Assembly: GCA_033032865.1 (NCBI GenBank)
Contig: JAWHQI010000121.1
Span: 1,488,001 to 1,552,000 of the forward strand
Length of the DNA: 64,000 nt
Source: Dactylorhiza incarnata
Taxonomy: Eukaryota > Streptophyta > Magnoliopsida > Asparagales > Orchidaceae
Direction of reading: 5' to 3'
The notes beneath the pieces are model-generated. The model was not told where the DNA came from. It worked only from the letters and a program-made list of their open reading frames with translations, and did no database searches. Positions 9,207-19,060 of the stretch are shown piece by piece. A program made the translations under genes and the position numbers. Position 1 is the first letter of the stretch. Each line of letters begins with the position of its first letter.

Positions 9207-10274
9207 TGTTGGAACATGGTTTTTCACATCTCCTAGGTTTGAGAATAACAAATCCTATGTGTATTTGATCTTGTGTGTTTAAGTGTGCAGGAAAACAAGT
9301 CCACATGACTCAAGGATAACATAAGAATGTTGCCCCCAAATTTGAGCCATCAAATCCAACATTCCCACTAGCGTCGGCGGTAGCACCTAGCGCCCGGCGC
9401 TAGCGATGATAAGCGCAATTCCGGGAGCACATATAGAAGGAGACAGCGCCTGGCGGTAGCCGATAGCGCAGGCGATAGCGCGAAGCACAGAAGGCAAGAG
9501 AGAAATGTTTCCTCGGATTGAAGATTCTGCCGCGCAGAATATGTCCTAATATGAGATAGCGCCGACGATACCACTAGCGCAGGCGCTAGCGTTGAGGTTA
9601 TAAATAGGACCCCTCTTCTCTCGTTTCACAGAGACATCAGAGAGAGAGAGATTGAGTGCTAGAATTCCAGAGGTTGTCTTGGCCGAAAGTTGATGTCCTA
9701 CCAAAGTTCTGCAAACTTCTGAAGGAGAATCTCTTCACGCCGGATCCAAACGACGTCCGCTTCTGCAACCCTTATTCTACAGCGGATCTTCATCTCCAAC
9801 TTCAGTAGTTCTTCAAGAGTGAATTTTTAATTATTTTCATTTCATATTTCTTGTAAACGGTTAGAGAACTCGCCTCGTATTGGCGACTAGGTCTGGGTAG
9901 GACTTAGGGCGGAAATTCACCTCGTGTTGGCGACTAGATCTAGGTTAGGTCTAGGGGGTGCTCAAAGCCATATCCGGGGTTGGATTGGCTAGAGCGGCTT
10001 GAGGCCGATTCCGGGAAGGATAGGCTAGGGCCACCGGTTCGTGGGGATGCGAGTCGGGGTAGAAAAAAAAAGAGTTTACTATTATTCGTCATGGATTTCT
10101 AGCATTATAGAAATCAACTTTTGTAAAACCTTATTTCATATTAATAAAACATCTCTACTTTATTTCAATTGTTTTACTTGATTTCTTATCTTCTTAATCA
10201 CGCATTATTTAAAAGATTTATAAGTTTTTGAAAACCCTTATGCACCCCCCTCCAGGGCGCCTACCGATCCAACA
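9207..10274 (+). repeat. 3' LTR of SIRE-like element A (1068 bp)
   Basis: Starts TGTTGGAACATGG after the polypurine tract and ends GATCCAACA. It has a TATA box (TATAAATAGG, 9599-9608), three pairs of palindromes upstream of it, and a U5 ending in CACCCCCCTCCAGGGCGCC. Right TSD candidate is tcaac (10275-10279). The 5' LTR is off the left edge. It sits in the 5' untranslated part of the hAT gene. Confidence 0.88.
9368..9608 (+). promoter_or_regulatory. U3 promoter with three pairs of TAGCG palindromes
   Basis: Palindromes at 9368-9383, 9387-9403, 9443-9459, 9462-9478, about 9555-9571 and 9574-9589. The best are CTAGCGCCCGGCGCTAG and CTAGCGCAGGCGCTAG. Within each pair the centres are about 19 bases apart. 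The last one ends about 10 bases before TATAAATAGG at 9599. The same motif flanks the accessory gene of this element. Confidence 0.85.
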
Positions 10275-10280
10275 TCAACA

Positions 10281-10877
10281 CCTCAACCGCTCAACACTCG
10301 GAGTCTCGGACACCTCCACCTCCCAGGTATGTTTTTTCTGTATGATGACTGAAGATTGAGAAGTCCCCAGATTAGAATATGAAGATTATTGAAGATCTAG
10401 AAGACTAAAGATTAGACTTGAAGATCAGGAATGAGCTCATTTTTATGATAACTCATTCACAGTCAAATGAAGATTATTGAATATGTAATTTTACAAAGTT
10501 TTTATTAGTTTACCAGAAAAAGAACAAACATTATCAAACTTTGCTTGTTTAGTGTTTACTAGTCCCAGACTCCCAGTTACGTTTTTAGACAGCAGGAGAA
10601 ATTCAGAATTTTCATCCAGATAAACAAAAATACTATGGAATAAAATATCAATTAATTCAAAACATATTTCTACACCAAAATAAATTATACTATGTGAATG
10701 ATTTAGCTCTCAAACAAATATGGGCCATTTACCAGGACCTCATAATGTAAATTTTTACACATTTGAACATGTTTTACTCAATCCTATTTTATTTGTTGGA
10801 GGATCAATTTTTAGTCCTTTGATTTTAATAATGATGGTTTCTTTGTTTTTCTTTTGAAACTAATGGTTAGCAATTTC
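10281..10877 (+). other. 5' untranslated exon and intron of the hAT gene
   Basis: About 50 bases of exon-like sequence end in CTCCCAG|GTATG at 10327. AT-rich intron-like DNA follows up to CAATTTCATAG, directly before the ATG at 10878. No other feature is visible. Confidence 0.5.
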
Positions 10878-10992
10878 ATAGATATGGACTCGGTAGGCGA
10901 TTCTACTAGTCTGATTATGCAGAGTCATGAGAAAACAATTGAAAGAGTAATTGGTGATGTTGATTCAATTGTGAATGAAGTTGGAGACAAGG
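10878..10992 (+). pseudogene. hAT transposase, N-terminal segment 1
   Basis: Begins MDSVGDSTSLIMQS and runs in frame to the TSD caagg at 10988-10992, where the TR-GAG element entered. The reading frame resumes at 13601-13605, the second TSD copy. The low-complexity acidic N-terminus before a BED finger is usual for this transposase family. Confidence 0.75.
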
Positions 10993-11359
10993 TGTTATGT
11001 GCCTTGGTCGGAGGTGGCCGGAGTGGAGATGATGATAGCGGAGATACTATGGAGCCATGATCGCGGCTGCCTAATCGGGGCTTGCTCGTTTGAGGAGAGA
11101 GCTACCAAGACCTCACATACAAGATGGGGAAACTAGAATTCTTCTTGCTTGTCTCATACATCCATACATACGCCTTTTTATAGGCTTACAACATATAAAA
11201 GACAAAGAGTCATAATGACACCTAATACTAGATACAATGATGAGCTAAAAAGACAACAACCATAATGATACCTAATAAAATGATGAACTAGGCCCGGGGC
11301 TCAAGGTTATAACTCCCATTAACTAGATAGAGGAGTGTAAAGATGAGCATCCCATAACA
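10993..11359 (-). repeat. TR-GAG 3' LTR (367 bp)
   Basis: On the + strand it runs TGTTATGTGCC to CCCATAACA. On the minus strand the purine-rich GACGGGGTGTGA (11360-11371) lies next to it as polypurine tract. Paired with 13234-13600. Confidence 0.93.
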
Positions 11360-11420
11360 TCACACCCCGTCTTGAAAATGAGCTTGACCTCAAGCTCAAG
11401 GGGTCGTGATGGTGCACATT

Positions 11421-12380
11421 TCATCCGATGCCTTCGTCGTCAGAATCTTCGACGTGTAGGTAGAAGATCCGGTTGCACCTGTGGTCGCGAGTGTACTGCT
11501 CGTCGCAATTAAAGCATAATCCATGGGCGCGTCGTTGCAGCATCTCCGCCCGGGATAATCGGCGGACCGGAGGGGGTGGAGGGCCCTCGATACGACCTGG
11601 TTGGACGATGTTGGCGGCAGGAGGGTAGGCCGTCGGTGTTAGCTTAAGACGACGATCGCAGAACCGGGCCAAACTCATAGCAGTCACTAAGTCTGGTGGT
11701 GCCTCAAACTCGACATCCAGTCGCAGGCGCTCGCGAAGTCCCGCGGTGAAAATGTTGACTTGCATATCCGGGGAAAGGGGAACATGTGCCAAGAGAAGCT
11801 GAAATTGGTCCAGGTACTCGTCTACTGATCCTGTTTGTCGTAGAGATGTGAGTTCCCCGAGGGGGTTGCTGCGGATAGGAGGTCCAAAACGCAAGTTGCA
11901 TAACCTTTTGAAGGCGTCCCATGGCAGATTCGGACGTTCGGTGAGAAGTCGAGAGGCCCACAAAATAGCGGAGTCGAGCAGATGGAAGGATGCTAGATGG
12001 ATGCGGTCTGCTGCCGGAGTTTGTTGGTGGCCGAAAAATTGCTCACATTTGGTGAGCCAGCACAAGGGATCACTTTTCCGGTCATAGGTGGGAAATTCTA
12101 ATCTGGTGTAGCGTGGTTCCACCGCGGCGACTGGGTGCGCGGGCAATGGCAGCGGTGGCTCGTGGGCGGCCAGTGGCGGGGCTTGGCGGAGAAGTGGCGG
12201 TGCTTGACTGCTGCTTGTACGATCGTGAGCGGGCGTGGTAGCAAGATCATCAAGGCGCTTGGAGAGCGTAGTAATGGCCTCCTGCTGGCGTTCCGTGAGT
12301 GCATTTTGTGCGGCCTGTTGTGCCATGACGGCCTGCAGCATGGTCATAATCTGACTGAGTTGGTCAGAGGAGTCACCCAT
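11421..12380 (-). CDS. Chromovirus-type gag protein (319 aa)
   Basis: An intact 319-residue gag. The N-terminus (about 1-45) is glutamine-rich and likely coiled coil (SQIMTMLQAVMAQQAAQNAL); then a proline-rich linker; then the retrotransposon gag core (about 95-245) with LEFPTYDRKSDP, WLTKCEQFF and a DEYLDQFQLLLAHVP region; and a C-terminal zinc knuckle CFNCDEQYTRDHRC (CX2CX7HXC) near residue 290, followed by an acidic tail. It should form the virus-like particle and bind RNA. It is the only gene of its element, so protease, RT and integrase must come from elsewhere. The ATG at 12380 is the first in frame after the leader. Confidence 0.92.
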   Translation of the reverse strand: MGDSSDQLSQIMTMLQAVMAQQAAQNALTERQQEAITTLSKRLDDLATTPAHDRTSSSQAPPLLRQAPPLAAHEPPLPLPAHPVAAVEPRYTRLEFPTYDRKSDPLCWLTKCEQFFGHQQTPAADRIHLASFHLLDSAILWASRLLTERPNLPWDAFKRLCNLRFGPPIRSNPLGELTSLRQTGSVDEYLDQFQLLLAHVPLSPDMQVNIFTAGLRERLRLDVEFEAPPDLVTAMSLARFCDRRLKLTPTAYPPAANIVQPGRIEGPPPPPVRRLSRAEMLQRRAHGLCFNCDEQYTRDHRCNRIFYLHVEDSDDEGIG

Positions 12381-12459
12381 AGTGCGAGAAGAGGAGCGGG
12401 TGACAGGGCGTTGGGATTGCGCCGAGTCGAATGATTGGGAGTGACCACGGGTGTCGCGC

Positions 12460-13217
12460 TTGCGCCCAATATTTACAATTCTAATGCGTCTGTGAATAGT
12501 GGAATAGACGAGGGCTAGTTGGGTGTTCGGCTAGAGTTAATTAATGACGCGGCGTAGGTATTGAATGAGAAGGAATAATAGGAATGGAGAGGAATGAGGG
12601 TGATGGTGGGGTCCACGAACTTTTAAACTAGGAAATGAAGAGGGGGGGGGGGCAGGTGGGGTCCACGAACTTTAAAACGTAGGAGGTAAAGGATATAAAT
12701 AATAATAATGGTGGGGTCACGAGGATAATGAGGTCGGCGAGGTGCAGAGTCACGATGATAATGAGGTCGGCGAGGGCTGTTGCACGCGAATAATAATGGT
12801 GACTGCACGCGGCGAGGAGGGTTGCGGCAGTCGGCAAGGCCAGGGCTTCTGCGGGCGTCTGCTGCGGGCGACTGGAACAGCGGCGAGAACAGCGGCTTTA
12901 GCTGTACGCGACGAGGGCAGGGCTGGAGGAGGTATCGAGGCCCGCTTGGTGCGTTGGGCTTGTGGACGACGGGGAAAACACAGCAAGCCTGCAGGCGTCT
13001 GCTGCGGGCGACTGGAACAGTGGCGAGAACAACGGCGTTAACTGCACGCAACGAGGGCAGGGCTGGAGGAGGTATCGAGGCCCGCTTGGTGCGCGGGCTT
13101 GTGGACGACGGGGAAAACACAGCAAGCAGCCCGCTGTGCGTAGGCGGAACAGCGGCGGGAGGGATGAGGCCGCAGGTGTATGAGGAGCCGCGGAAGCGTC
13201 GCGCCGAGGAAGGAGAA
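12460..13217 (-). other. TR-GAG leader with internal duplications
   Basis: Noncoding GC-rich stretch between primer site and gag. A segment of about 145 bases (GCGTCTGCTGCGGGCGACTGGAACAG... type) is present twice at about 12855-12990 and 12995-13125, and shorter ATGATAATGAGGTCGGCGAG repeats occur near 12720-12775. Open frames here are proline/arginine-rich by-products. Confidence 0.7.
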
Positions 13218-13229
13218 GCTCTGATACCA
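13218..13229 (-). other. TR-GAG primer-binding site
   Basis: Minus strand TGGTATCAGAGC, complementary to initiator methionine tRNA, four bases from the 5' LTR end at 13234. Confidence 0.9.
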
Positions 13230-13233
13230 AGTT

Positions 13234-13600
13234 TGTTATGTGCCTTGGTCGGAGGTGGCCGGAGTGGAGATGATGATAGCGGAGATACTATGGAGCCATG
13301 ACCGCGGCTGCCTAATCGGGGCTTGCTCGTTGGAGGAGAGAGCTACCAAGACCTCACATACAAGATGGGGAAACTAGAATTCTTCTTGCTTGTCTCATAC
13401 ATCCATACATACGCCTTTTTATAGGCTTACAACATATAAAAGACAAAGAGTCATAATGACACATAATACTAGATACAATGATGAGCTAAAAAGACAACAA
13501 CCATAATGATACCTAATAAAATGATGAACTAGGCCCGGGGCTCAAGGTTATAACTCTCATTAACTAGATAGAGGAGTGTAAAGATGAGCATCCCATAACA
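13234..13600 (-). repeat. TR-GAG 5' LTR (367 bp)
   Basis: Same length as the partner at 10993-11359 with about four differences (for example near 13302 and 13342). A TTTTTATAGGC stretch near 13416 is the likely TATA region read from the other strand. The TSD copy caagg follows directly. Confidence 0.92.
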
Positions 13601-13605
13601 CAAGG

Positions 13606-13827
13606 CTAGTACGGAAACTCTTGCAACTAGTTCTGAATTGAAGGAGGACAATGAAGGTCAACTACATAAGGCAAAAAGAGTGAAGAAATCATCCATTTGG
13701 TCAGAATTTTCAGAAGGCAAGGACAAAGATGGCTTGATAAGGATCGCTTGCAATCACTGTAAAAAAACTTTTGCAAAATCAAAAACAACTCCAACAACTT
13801 AGTTTCACAGACATCTACAAAATCGTG
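13606..13827 (+). pseudogene. hAT transposase, BED zinc-finger segment
   Basis: Continues the frame of 10878-10992. It contains KKSSIWSEFSEGKDKDGL, then CNHCKKTFAKSKTT, an in-frame TAG at 13800-13802, and FHRHLQNRAAC. The CX2C...H...H/C layout is a BED-type zinc finger, the DNA-binding N-terminus of RICESLEEPER/DAYSLEEPER-like hAT transposases. The Tat-like element interrupts it right after the finger at TSD ctgca (13828-13832). Confidence 0.8.
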
Positions 13828-13832
13828 CTGCA

Positions 13833-14838
13833 TGTACAAACCCTCATATTTTCCGAGCTGGTGTGACCCGACGCGGGCGAGATCGCAATAGTGAAGGTAG
13901 TCGTGGCACGACGAGTCGACCTATTGAAAGGGTCTGAAGCCACCCAAGGCAAAAGGAGGGGGAGGTAGGCGATTCAGTCCACTCCCCCGCATTCCGCCAA
14001 GGCCCGGGGGAGGAGTGGACCTTCGGTCCACTCGCCCAGGTTTAGGGGCGAATGGACCTTCGGTTCACTCGCCCGGCCCTAGGCAGGCCTAGGGGCGAGT
14101 GGACCCTCGGTCCACTCGCCCGGCCCTAGGGTGCGAGTGGACCGAAGGCCCACTCCCCCAGGCCTAGGGGCGAGTGGACCCTCGGTCCACTCGCCCGGCC
14201 CTGGGGAGCGAGTGGACCTTAGGTCCACTCGCCCAAGCCTAAGGGAAAGGGAGGAGTGGACCCAGTCCCAGGGGCGAGTGAACCTTCGGTCCACTCGTCT
14301 GCTCTCTATGCAAAGGGAGAGGTGGGCTGTTCAGGCAAGGGGGGAAGGGGATGTCTCATCTCCACTCGCCTCCCCCCTGTGCTGGTCGTTCAGGTTCGTA
14401 GTTGAGCTGCGGATAGCAGAATTTTGGCTATCCGCAGCCCAATTTTGGGGAAGTCTATAAATAGACCCCCATGGGCACCTTGGGAGGCGATGTTGGTACT
14501 CCCCTCCCTCATGTGTGAGCAAGCACTACCCCTCCCTCATGTGTGAGCAAGCAGTACCCCTCCCCTCCCCTGTCATTGAAGGTGGACGGTGAGGTGATCC
14601 TTAGTACCCTCAAGGTGCCCAGGCTCAGCATTGGCTTGGGAGGGGAAGTTCCTTGAGAGCTTCTGGGTATGTGGTGGGACCTCCACGCTGCAGCTTAAGG
14701 GGTCAGTTTGTGGACTTATAAGTTTTCAGGTGTAAGGTTCTTCGGTTCTTAGTTACTGGTCAAGGGTCTCGCTCAGGTCAAGTAAGGGTTAGCTGCATGC
14801 CCCTTGCGAACGTCGAGGCCAGTTCTCTGGTTTCAACA
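13833..14838 (+). repeat. Tat-like 5' LTR (1006 bp)
   Basis: Starts TGTACAAACCCTC and ends TTTCAACA. The TATA box TATAAATAG is at 14455-14463. The U3 part (14010-14305) is filled with palindromes. A candidate primer site TGGTGCGATGAGCG follows at about 14842; I do not recognise its tRNA. Confidence 0.9.
14010..14305 (+). promoter_or_regulatory. Array of about eight GGACC/GGTCC palindromes in U3
   Basis: Copies of GGCGAGTGGACC-TTCG-type spacer-GGTCCACTCGCC recur every 38-45 bases (about 14013, 14050, 14093, 14133, 14168, 14209, 14250, 14272). Each is an inverted repeat with arms of 9-12 bases. They stand upstream of the TATA box at 14455. The right LTR has a shorter array at about 19375-19655. 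They could be regulatory binding sites or simply hairpin-prone tandem DNA. Confidence 0.8.
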
Positions 14839-14892
14839 TTATGGTGCGATGAGCGTGGAAGCAGCTAGTTCGGAAAGCCCTGAGTAAGCCTC

Positions 14893-16224
14893 ATGGCTGG
14901 AAGCGATGAGCTGGGGGACTCGCCCCCTGCCAGCAGTCGCGTGACGAAAGAGGACTTTGAAGAGTTCAGGGAGTCGATCCTGGAGCTCTTGCGGGTCGCA
15001 CTCCCCCCTCACGGCGAGTGCTCAACACCACCCGCATCCGTGCTCGCCTCGCCATCTCGATGGAGGCGGAGCAAGCGCATCGGCAAGGGAAGGAGCCGGC
15101 CACAGAGGAAGGCTTGGGTCTCCAAGCGAGAGAGCTCTTCGACAGCTCTCCGGGGACCGGCCACCCCAGTAAGAAGGCAACGAGAACGCCCTCGATTTGT
15201 CGGGGAAGATGGGGGAGTCCCTTTCGCGAGCTGATCACCTCGGCCCCCATTATAGACGGGTTCAGCAAACCGGACATGTCTTACTGTGCAGGGAAGGACG
15301 ACCCTCATCAGCGCATCCAGCGGTGCGAAGACATGGTCTCGACAAGGCAGGTGACAGACTCTTTCAGGTGTGAGCTCTTCTCCATCACTTTCAAGGGAAA
15401 GGCGAGAGACTGGTTCCACCAGCTCCCATCAGGTACCAACATCAGCTTCGAGGACCTGTGTCGAAGCTTCTTGCTGAGGTTCTCCACCCCGAGGGAGAAG
15501 AAGGGGGCGGAGGCCCTTTTCCTGGTTCGACAGAAGCCGAAGGAGATGTTGGGGAACTACGTCGACCGATTCCAGGAAGAAATCATCCTCGTCAGCGAGG
15601 CGCCTGGGCACACCCTGCAGTCGGCCTTTATCTTCGGGCTACAGAAGGGAACGTTCAGGATGGACCTGACAAGAGACCCCCCTGACCTTCGAGAAGATGA
15701 TGGAGCGAGCTGCTCGAGAAATCAAGCGCGAGACCACCGACCAGGAGCTCGTGGGAAAGTTAGGCAGGGGCACAGAGGATGAGGAGAAGAAAAGGAAGGA
15801 AGAGCAAGGAGGGAACAGGAAGGAGGAAGCGAGAAGTCAGGAGGACCAGGGACCTCCCGTTGGGCAGGAGGAAGGCTGGAGGTCTCAACCACCAGTCGTC
15901 CGTCCAATCTGGAGGCCACCAGGAGGATCCCCACGAGGTCAGGGCAGAGACCATTCCCAGGAGAGAGAGAACTTTCAAGGAGGGCAGGAACGGTTCGAAT
16001 CAGCAGGGTGGCAACCTGATCCATGGCCAGTGCAACCCCAACCCCAGCAGGCCATGTCGGTTGGCCGAAGAAGAGGAAAAAGGAGGGGCCGCGCAAGGTC
16101 GGGATGGTTCGACTCAGCAGGGTGGCAACCTGACCCAAAGCCAGTGCAACCCCAACCCCAGCAGGCCATGTCGATTGGTCGAAGAAGAGGAAAAAAGAGG
16201 AGAGGTCGCGCAGGAAGGAAGTAG
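14893..16224 (+). pseudogene. Tat-like gag, two frameshifts
   Basis: Starts MAGSDELGDSPPASS at 14893 in one frame, shifts near 15020, continues with the gag core (RELITSAPIIDGFSKPDM, WFHQLPSG, FEDLCRSFLLRFS, KPKEMLGNYVDRFQEE) to about 15690, and shifts back to the first frame for a charged tail (about 15697-16224). The core matches Ty3/Gypsy retrotrans_gag. The tail is rich in E, K, R, G and Q and ends in two copies of a module of about 37 residues (SAGWQPDP, QPQPQQAMS, GRRRGK). No zinc knuckle is visible; the basic modules may take over RNA binding. No protease or pol follows. Confidence 0.8.
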
Positions 16225-16264
16225 AGCCCCGGTAGAGGGGAGAGAGCTTTACACGGAAGGACAA

Positions 16265-16410
16265 GGAGCAAGCTGAGAAGGAATGGAGGAGGCGATGAAG
16301 GAGATGGTCATGGTGTATGTGGCTGAGTAAGCGCAGGGAGGCGCAATGTAATGAACTCGTATCCTCTCGATTATGAATGAAAATGATTTCCTTTTTTCAG
16401 GTAACACCTA
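16265..16410 (+). other. Spacer between Tat-like gag and tandem repeats
   Basis: Short sequence after the gag stop. CTTTTTTCAG at about 16391-16400 resembles a splice acceptor, but I see no coding exon behind it. Confidence 0.4.
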
Positions 16411-17060
16411 CGGTAAAATCCCCGACTAGAGACCATTCTCCGGCCTCAGTCATGCTGGCAGATGGGAGACTCATCGGGTCGACTCGCCACGTGCGGAGTG
16501 GCTTGGGAAGGTGTTGGGTTCCCCCGCCTCCAGGTGAAGGTAAGCACCTAGGATGTAGATGGGTACTCCGGCCCCTGATTGGTAGAATCCCCGACTAGAG
16601 ACCATTCTCCGGGCTCAGTCATGCCGGCAGATGGGAGACTCATCGGGTCGACTGATTGGTGAAATCCCCGACTAGAGATCATTCTCCGGGCTCAGTCATG
16701 CCGGCAAATGGGAGACTCATCGGGTCGACTGATTGGTAAAATCCCCGACTAGAGACCATTCTCCGGGCTCAGTCATGCCGGCAGATGGGAGACTCATCGG
16801 GTCGACTGATTGGTGAAATCCCCGACTAGAGACCATTCTCCGGGCTCAGTCATGCCGGCAGATGGGAGACTCATCGGGTCGACTCGCTACTTGACTAAGT
16901 GGCTTGGGGAAGGTGTGGAGTTTCACTGCCTCCAGGTGAAGGTAAGCACCTAGGACGTGGATGAGTACTCCGCTCCCATTTGATAACATCCCCGACTAGA
17001 GACCATTCTCCGGGCTTAATCATGCCGGCAGATGGGAGACTCATCGGGTCGACTCGTTGC
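16411..17060 (+). repeat. Tandem repeat block A (about 75-bp unit)
   Basis: Six copies of a unit containing CCCGACTAGAGACCATTCTC, TCAGTCATGCCGGCAGATGG and ACTCATCGGGTCGAC. Four successive starts (16586, 16661, 16736, 16811) are 75 bases apart; the first and last copies are separated by insertions of block-B-like sequence. Confidence 0.9.
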
Positions 17061-17870
17061 TTGAGTAAGTGACTTGGAGAGATGATGAGCTCATCCGCCT
17101 CCAGGTAAGCTAGGCCCCTAGGACGTGGATGGGTATTCTACCTCCAGTTGGTTTGAAAAGTGCTGAGTTCCTCTTCCTCCAGGTAAGCTAGGCCCTTAGG
17201 ACGTGGACGGGTACCCCGCCCCCAACTGGTTTGGGAAGGTGCTGGGTTCCTCTGCCTCCAGGCAAGCTAAGCCCCTAGGACGTGGACGGGTACCCCGCCC
17301 TCAACTGGTTTAGGAAGGTGCTGGGTTCCTCTGCCTCCAGGCAAGCTAAGCCTCTAGGACGTGTACTCCGCCCCCAATTGGTTCGGAAAGGTGTTGAATT
17401 CCTCTACCTCCAGGTAAGCTAAGCACCTAAGACGTGGATTGGATCTCTGTCTCAGTTGCTTTGATAAGATGGCGGAGTTCCTCTGCCTCTAGGTGAAGGT
17501 AAGCACCTAAGACGTGGATTAGATCTATGCCTCAGTTGCTTTGATAAGATGGTGGAGTTCCTCTGCCTCTAGGTGAAGGTAAGCACCCAAGACGTGGATT
17601 GGATCTCTGCCTCAGTTGCTTTGATAAGATGGTGGAGTTCCTCTGCCTCTAGGTGAAGGTAAGCACATAAGACGTGGATTGGATCTCTGCCTCAGTTGCT
17701 TTGATAAGATGGTGGAGTTCCTCTGCCTCTAGATAAAGGTAAGCACATAAGACGTGGATTGGATCTCTGCCTCAGTTGCCTCAATAAGATGGCTGAATCC
17801 CTCCATCCCTCGGGTAAGCACCTGGGACATGGACTGGTTCTCCGCCCCCAGATAGTTCGGGAAATTGTTA
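17061..17870 (+). repeat. Tandem repeat block B (about 60-80-bp unit)
   Basis: About ten copies of a unit with CTCCAGGTAAGCTAGGCCCC, AGGACGTGGA and GGTGCTGGGTTCCTCTGCC, drifting towards a TTGCTTTGATAAGATGG variant. No reading frame is conserved between copies. Confidence 0.85.
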
Positions 17871-17873
17871 ATT

Positions 17874-17895
17874 CCCCCCCCCCCCCCCCCCCCCC
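17874..17895. repeat. Run of 22 C
   Basis: Uninterrupted cytosine tract between repeat blocks B and C. Its exact length is doubtful in any assembly. Confidence 0.9.
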
Positions 17896-17929
17896 ATCCA
17901 GGTGAGCTCGGCTCCCTGGTAGGTATGGA

Positions 17930-19060
17930 GTTCCAGCCTTCCACTTCAGGTCGAGTTCGGCTCGACTAGAGGTGTTGAGTTGCCTTCCACCTCAGGTCGA
18001 GTTCGGCTCGACTAGAGGTGTTGAATTGCCTTCCACCTCAGGTCGAGTTCGGCTCGACTAGAGGTGTTGAGTTGCCTTCCACCTCAGGTCGAGTTCAGCT
18101 CGACTATAGGTGTTGAGTTGCCTTCCACCTCAGGTCGAGCGCGGCTCAACTAAGGGTGTTGAGTTTTTCTTCCACCTCAGGTCAAGTTCAATTCGACCTA
18201 AGGTGTTGAGCTTTCTCCACCTCCAGTTGAGATCGGCTCATAGGAGGGATGTTAAGTGGAGAAAGGTTCGCCTTCCACCTCAGGTCGAGTTCGGCTCGAC
18301 TAGAGGTGTTGAGTTGCCTTCAACCTCAGGTCGAGCTCAGCTCGACTAAGGGTGTTGAGTTTTTCTTCCACCTCAGGTCAAGTTCAATTCGACCTAAGGT
18401 GTTGAGCTTTCTCCACCTCCAGCTGAGCTCAGCTCATAGGAGGGATGTTTCGCCTTCCACCTCAGGTCGAGTTCGGGTCGACTAGAGGTGTTGAGTTGTC
18501 TTCCACCTCAGGTCGAGCTCGGCTTGACTAAGGGTGTTGAGTTTTTCTTCCACCTCAGGTCAAGTTCAATTCGACCTAAGGTGTTTGAGCTTTCTCCACT
18601 TCCAGTTGAGCTCGGCTCATATGATGGATGTTAAGTGGAGAAAGGTTCGCCTTCCACCTCAGGTCGAGTTCGGCTCGACTAGAGGTGTTGAGTTGCCTTC
18701 CACCTCAGGTCGAGCTCGGCTCGACTAAGGGTGTTGAGTTTTTCTTCCATCTCAGGTCAAGTTCAATTCGACCTAAGGTGTTGAGCTTTCTCCACCTCCA
18801 GGTGAGGTCGGCTCATAGGAGGGATATTAAGTGGAGAAAGGTTCGCCTTCCACCTCAGGTCGAGTTCAGCTCGACTAGAGGTGTTGAGTTGCCTTGCACC
18901 TCAGGTCGAGCTCGGCTCGACTAAGGGTGTTGAGTTTTTCTTCCACCTCAGGTCAAGTTCAATTCGACCTAAGGTGTTGAGCTTTCTCCACCTCCAATTG
19001 AGCTCGGCTCATAGGAGGGATGTTAAGTGGAGAAAGGTTCGCCTTCCGCCTCAAGTCAGG
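17930..19060 (+). repeat. Tandem repeat block C with about 195-bp higher-order unit
   Basis: A basic unit of about 47 bases (TTCCACCTCAGGTCGAGTTC, GGCTCGACTAGAGGTG, TTGAGTTGCC) repeats throughout. From 18140 it is organised into a higher-order unit of about 185-195 bases marked by AAGTGGAGAAAGGTTCGCC (18254, about 18631, 18829, 19025) or a shortened form near 18447. Each basic unit contains GTCGAGNNCGGCTCGAC, a hairpin of 6-bp arms. The many + strand open frames here are repeat artefacts. Confidence 0.88.

Larger units (their letters stand above)
5173..10274 (+). mobile_element. SIRE-like LTR retrotransposon A, 3' portion
   Basis: Right-hand part of a + strand element whose 5' part lies off the left edge beyond the inserted Copia. 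It holds an accessory gene on the opposite strand, long AT-rich noncoding DNA, several GGGGGAG purine tracts (8947, 9042-9071), a polypurine tract and a 1068-bp 3' LTR. The purine tracts and the LTR end style resemble SIRE/Maximus Copia elements, but no pol is in view, so the lineage is an inference. Family-specific TAGCG palindromes occur both in the LTR and around the accessory gene, which ties the two parts to one element. Confidence 0.75.
10993..13600 (-). mobile_element. TR-GAG: complete gag-only non-autonomous LTR retrotransposon
   Basis: Two 367-bp LTRs (10993-11359 and 13234-13600) differ at about four sites and are bounded by a perfect 5-bp TSD (caagg at 10988-10992 and 13601-13605). 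The interior has a tRNA-iMet primer site, a GC-rich leader and one intact gag gene, with no protease, RT or integrase. This matches the TR-GAG class described for plants (gag-encoding terminal-repeat elements). The gag knuckle has the same spacing as that of the chromovirus at 46714-64000, so a chromovirus is the likely helper. High LTR identity implies a recent insertion into the hAT gene. Confidence 0.92.

Noticed and set aside
12623..13301. Long proline/arginine-rich frames in the TR-GAG leader
   Set aside because: They follow GC-rich duplicated leader DNA, run on both strands and span into the LTR.
17930..19060. CRISPR-like array
   Set aside because: The units are tandem without unique spacers, and lie inside a plant LTR element with TSD.
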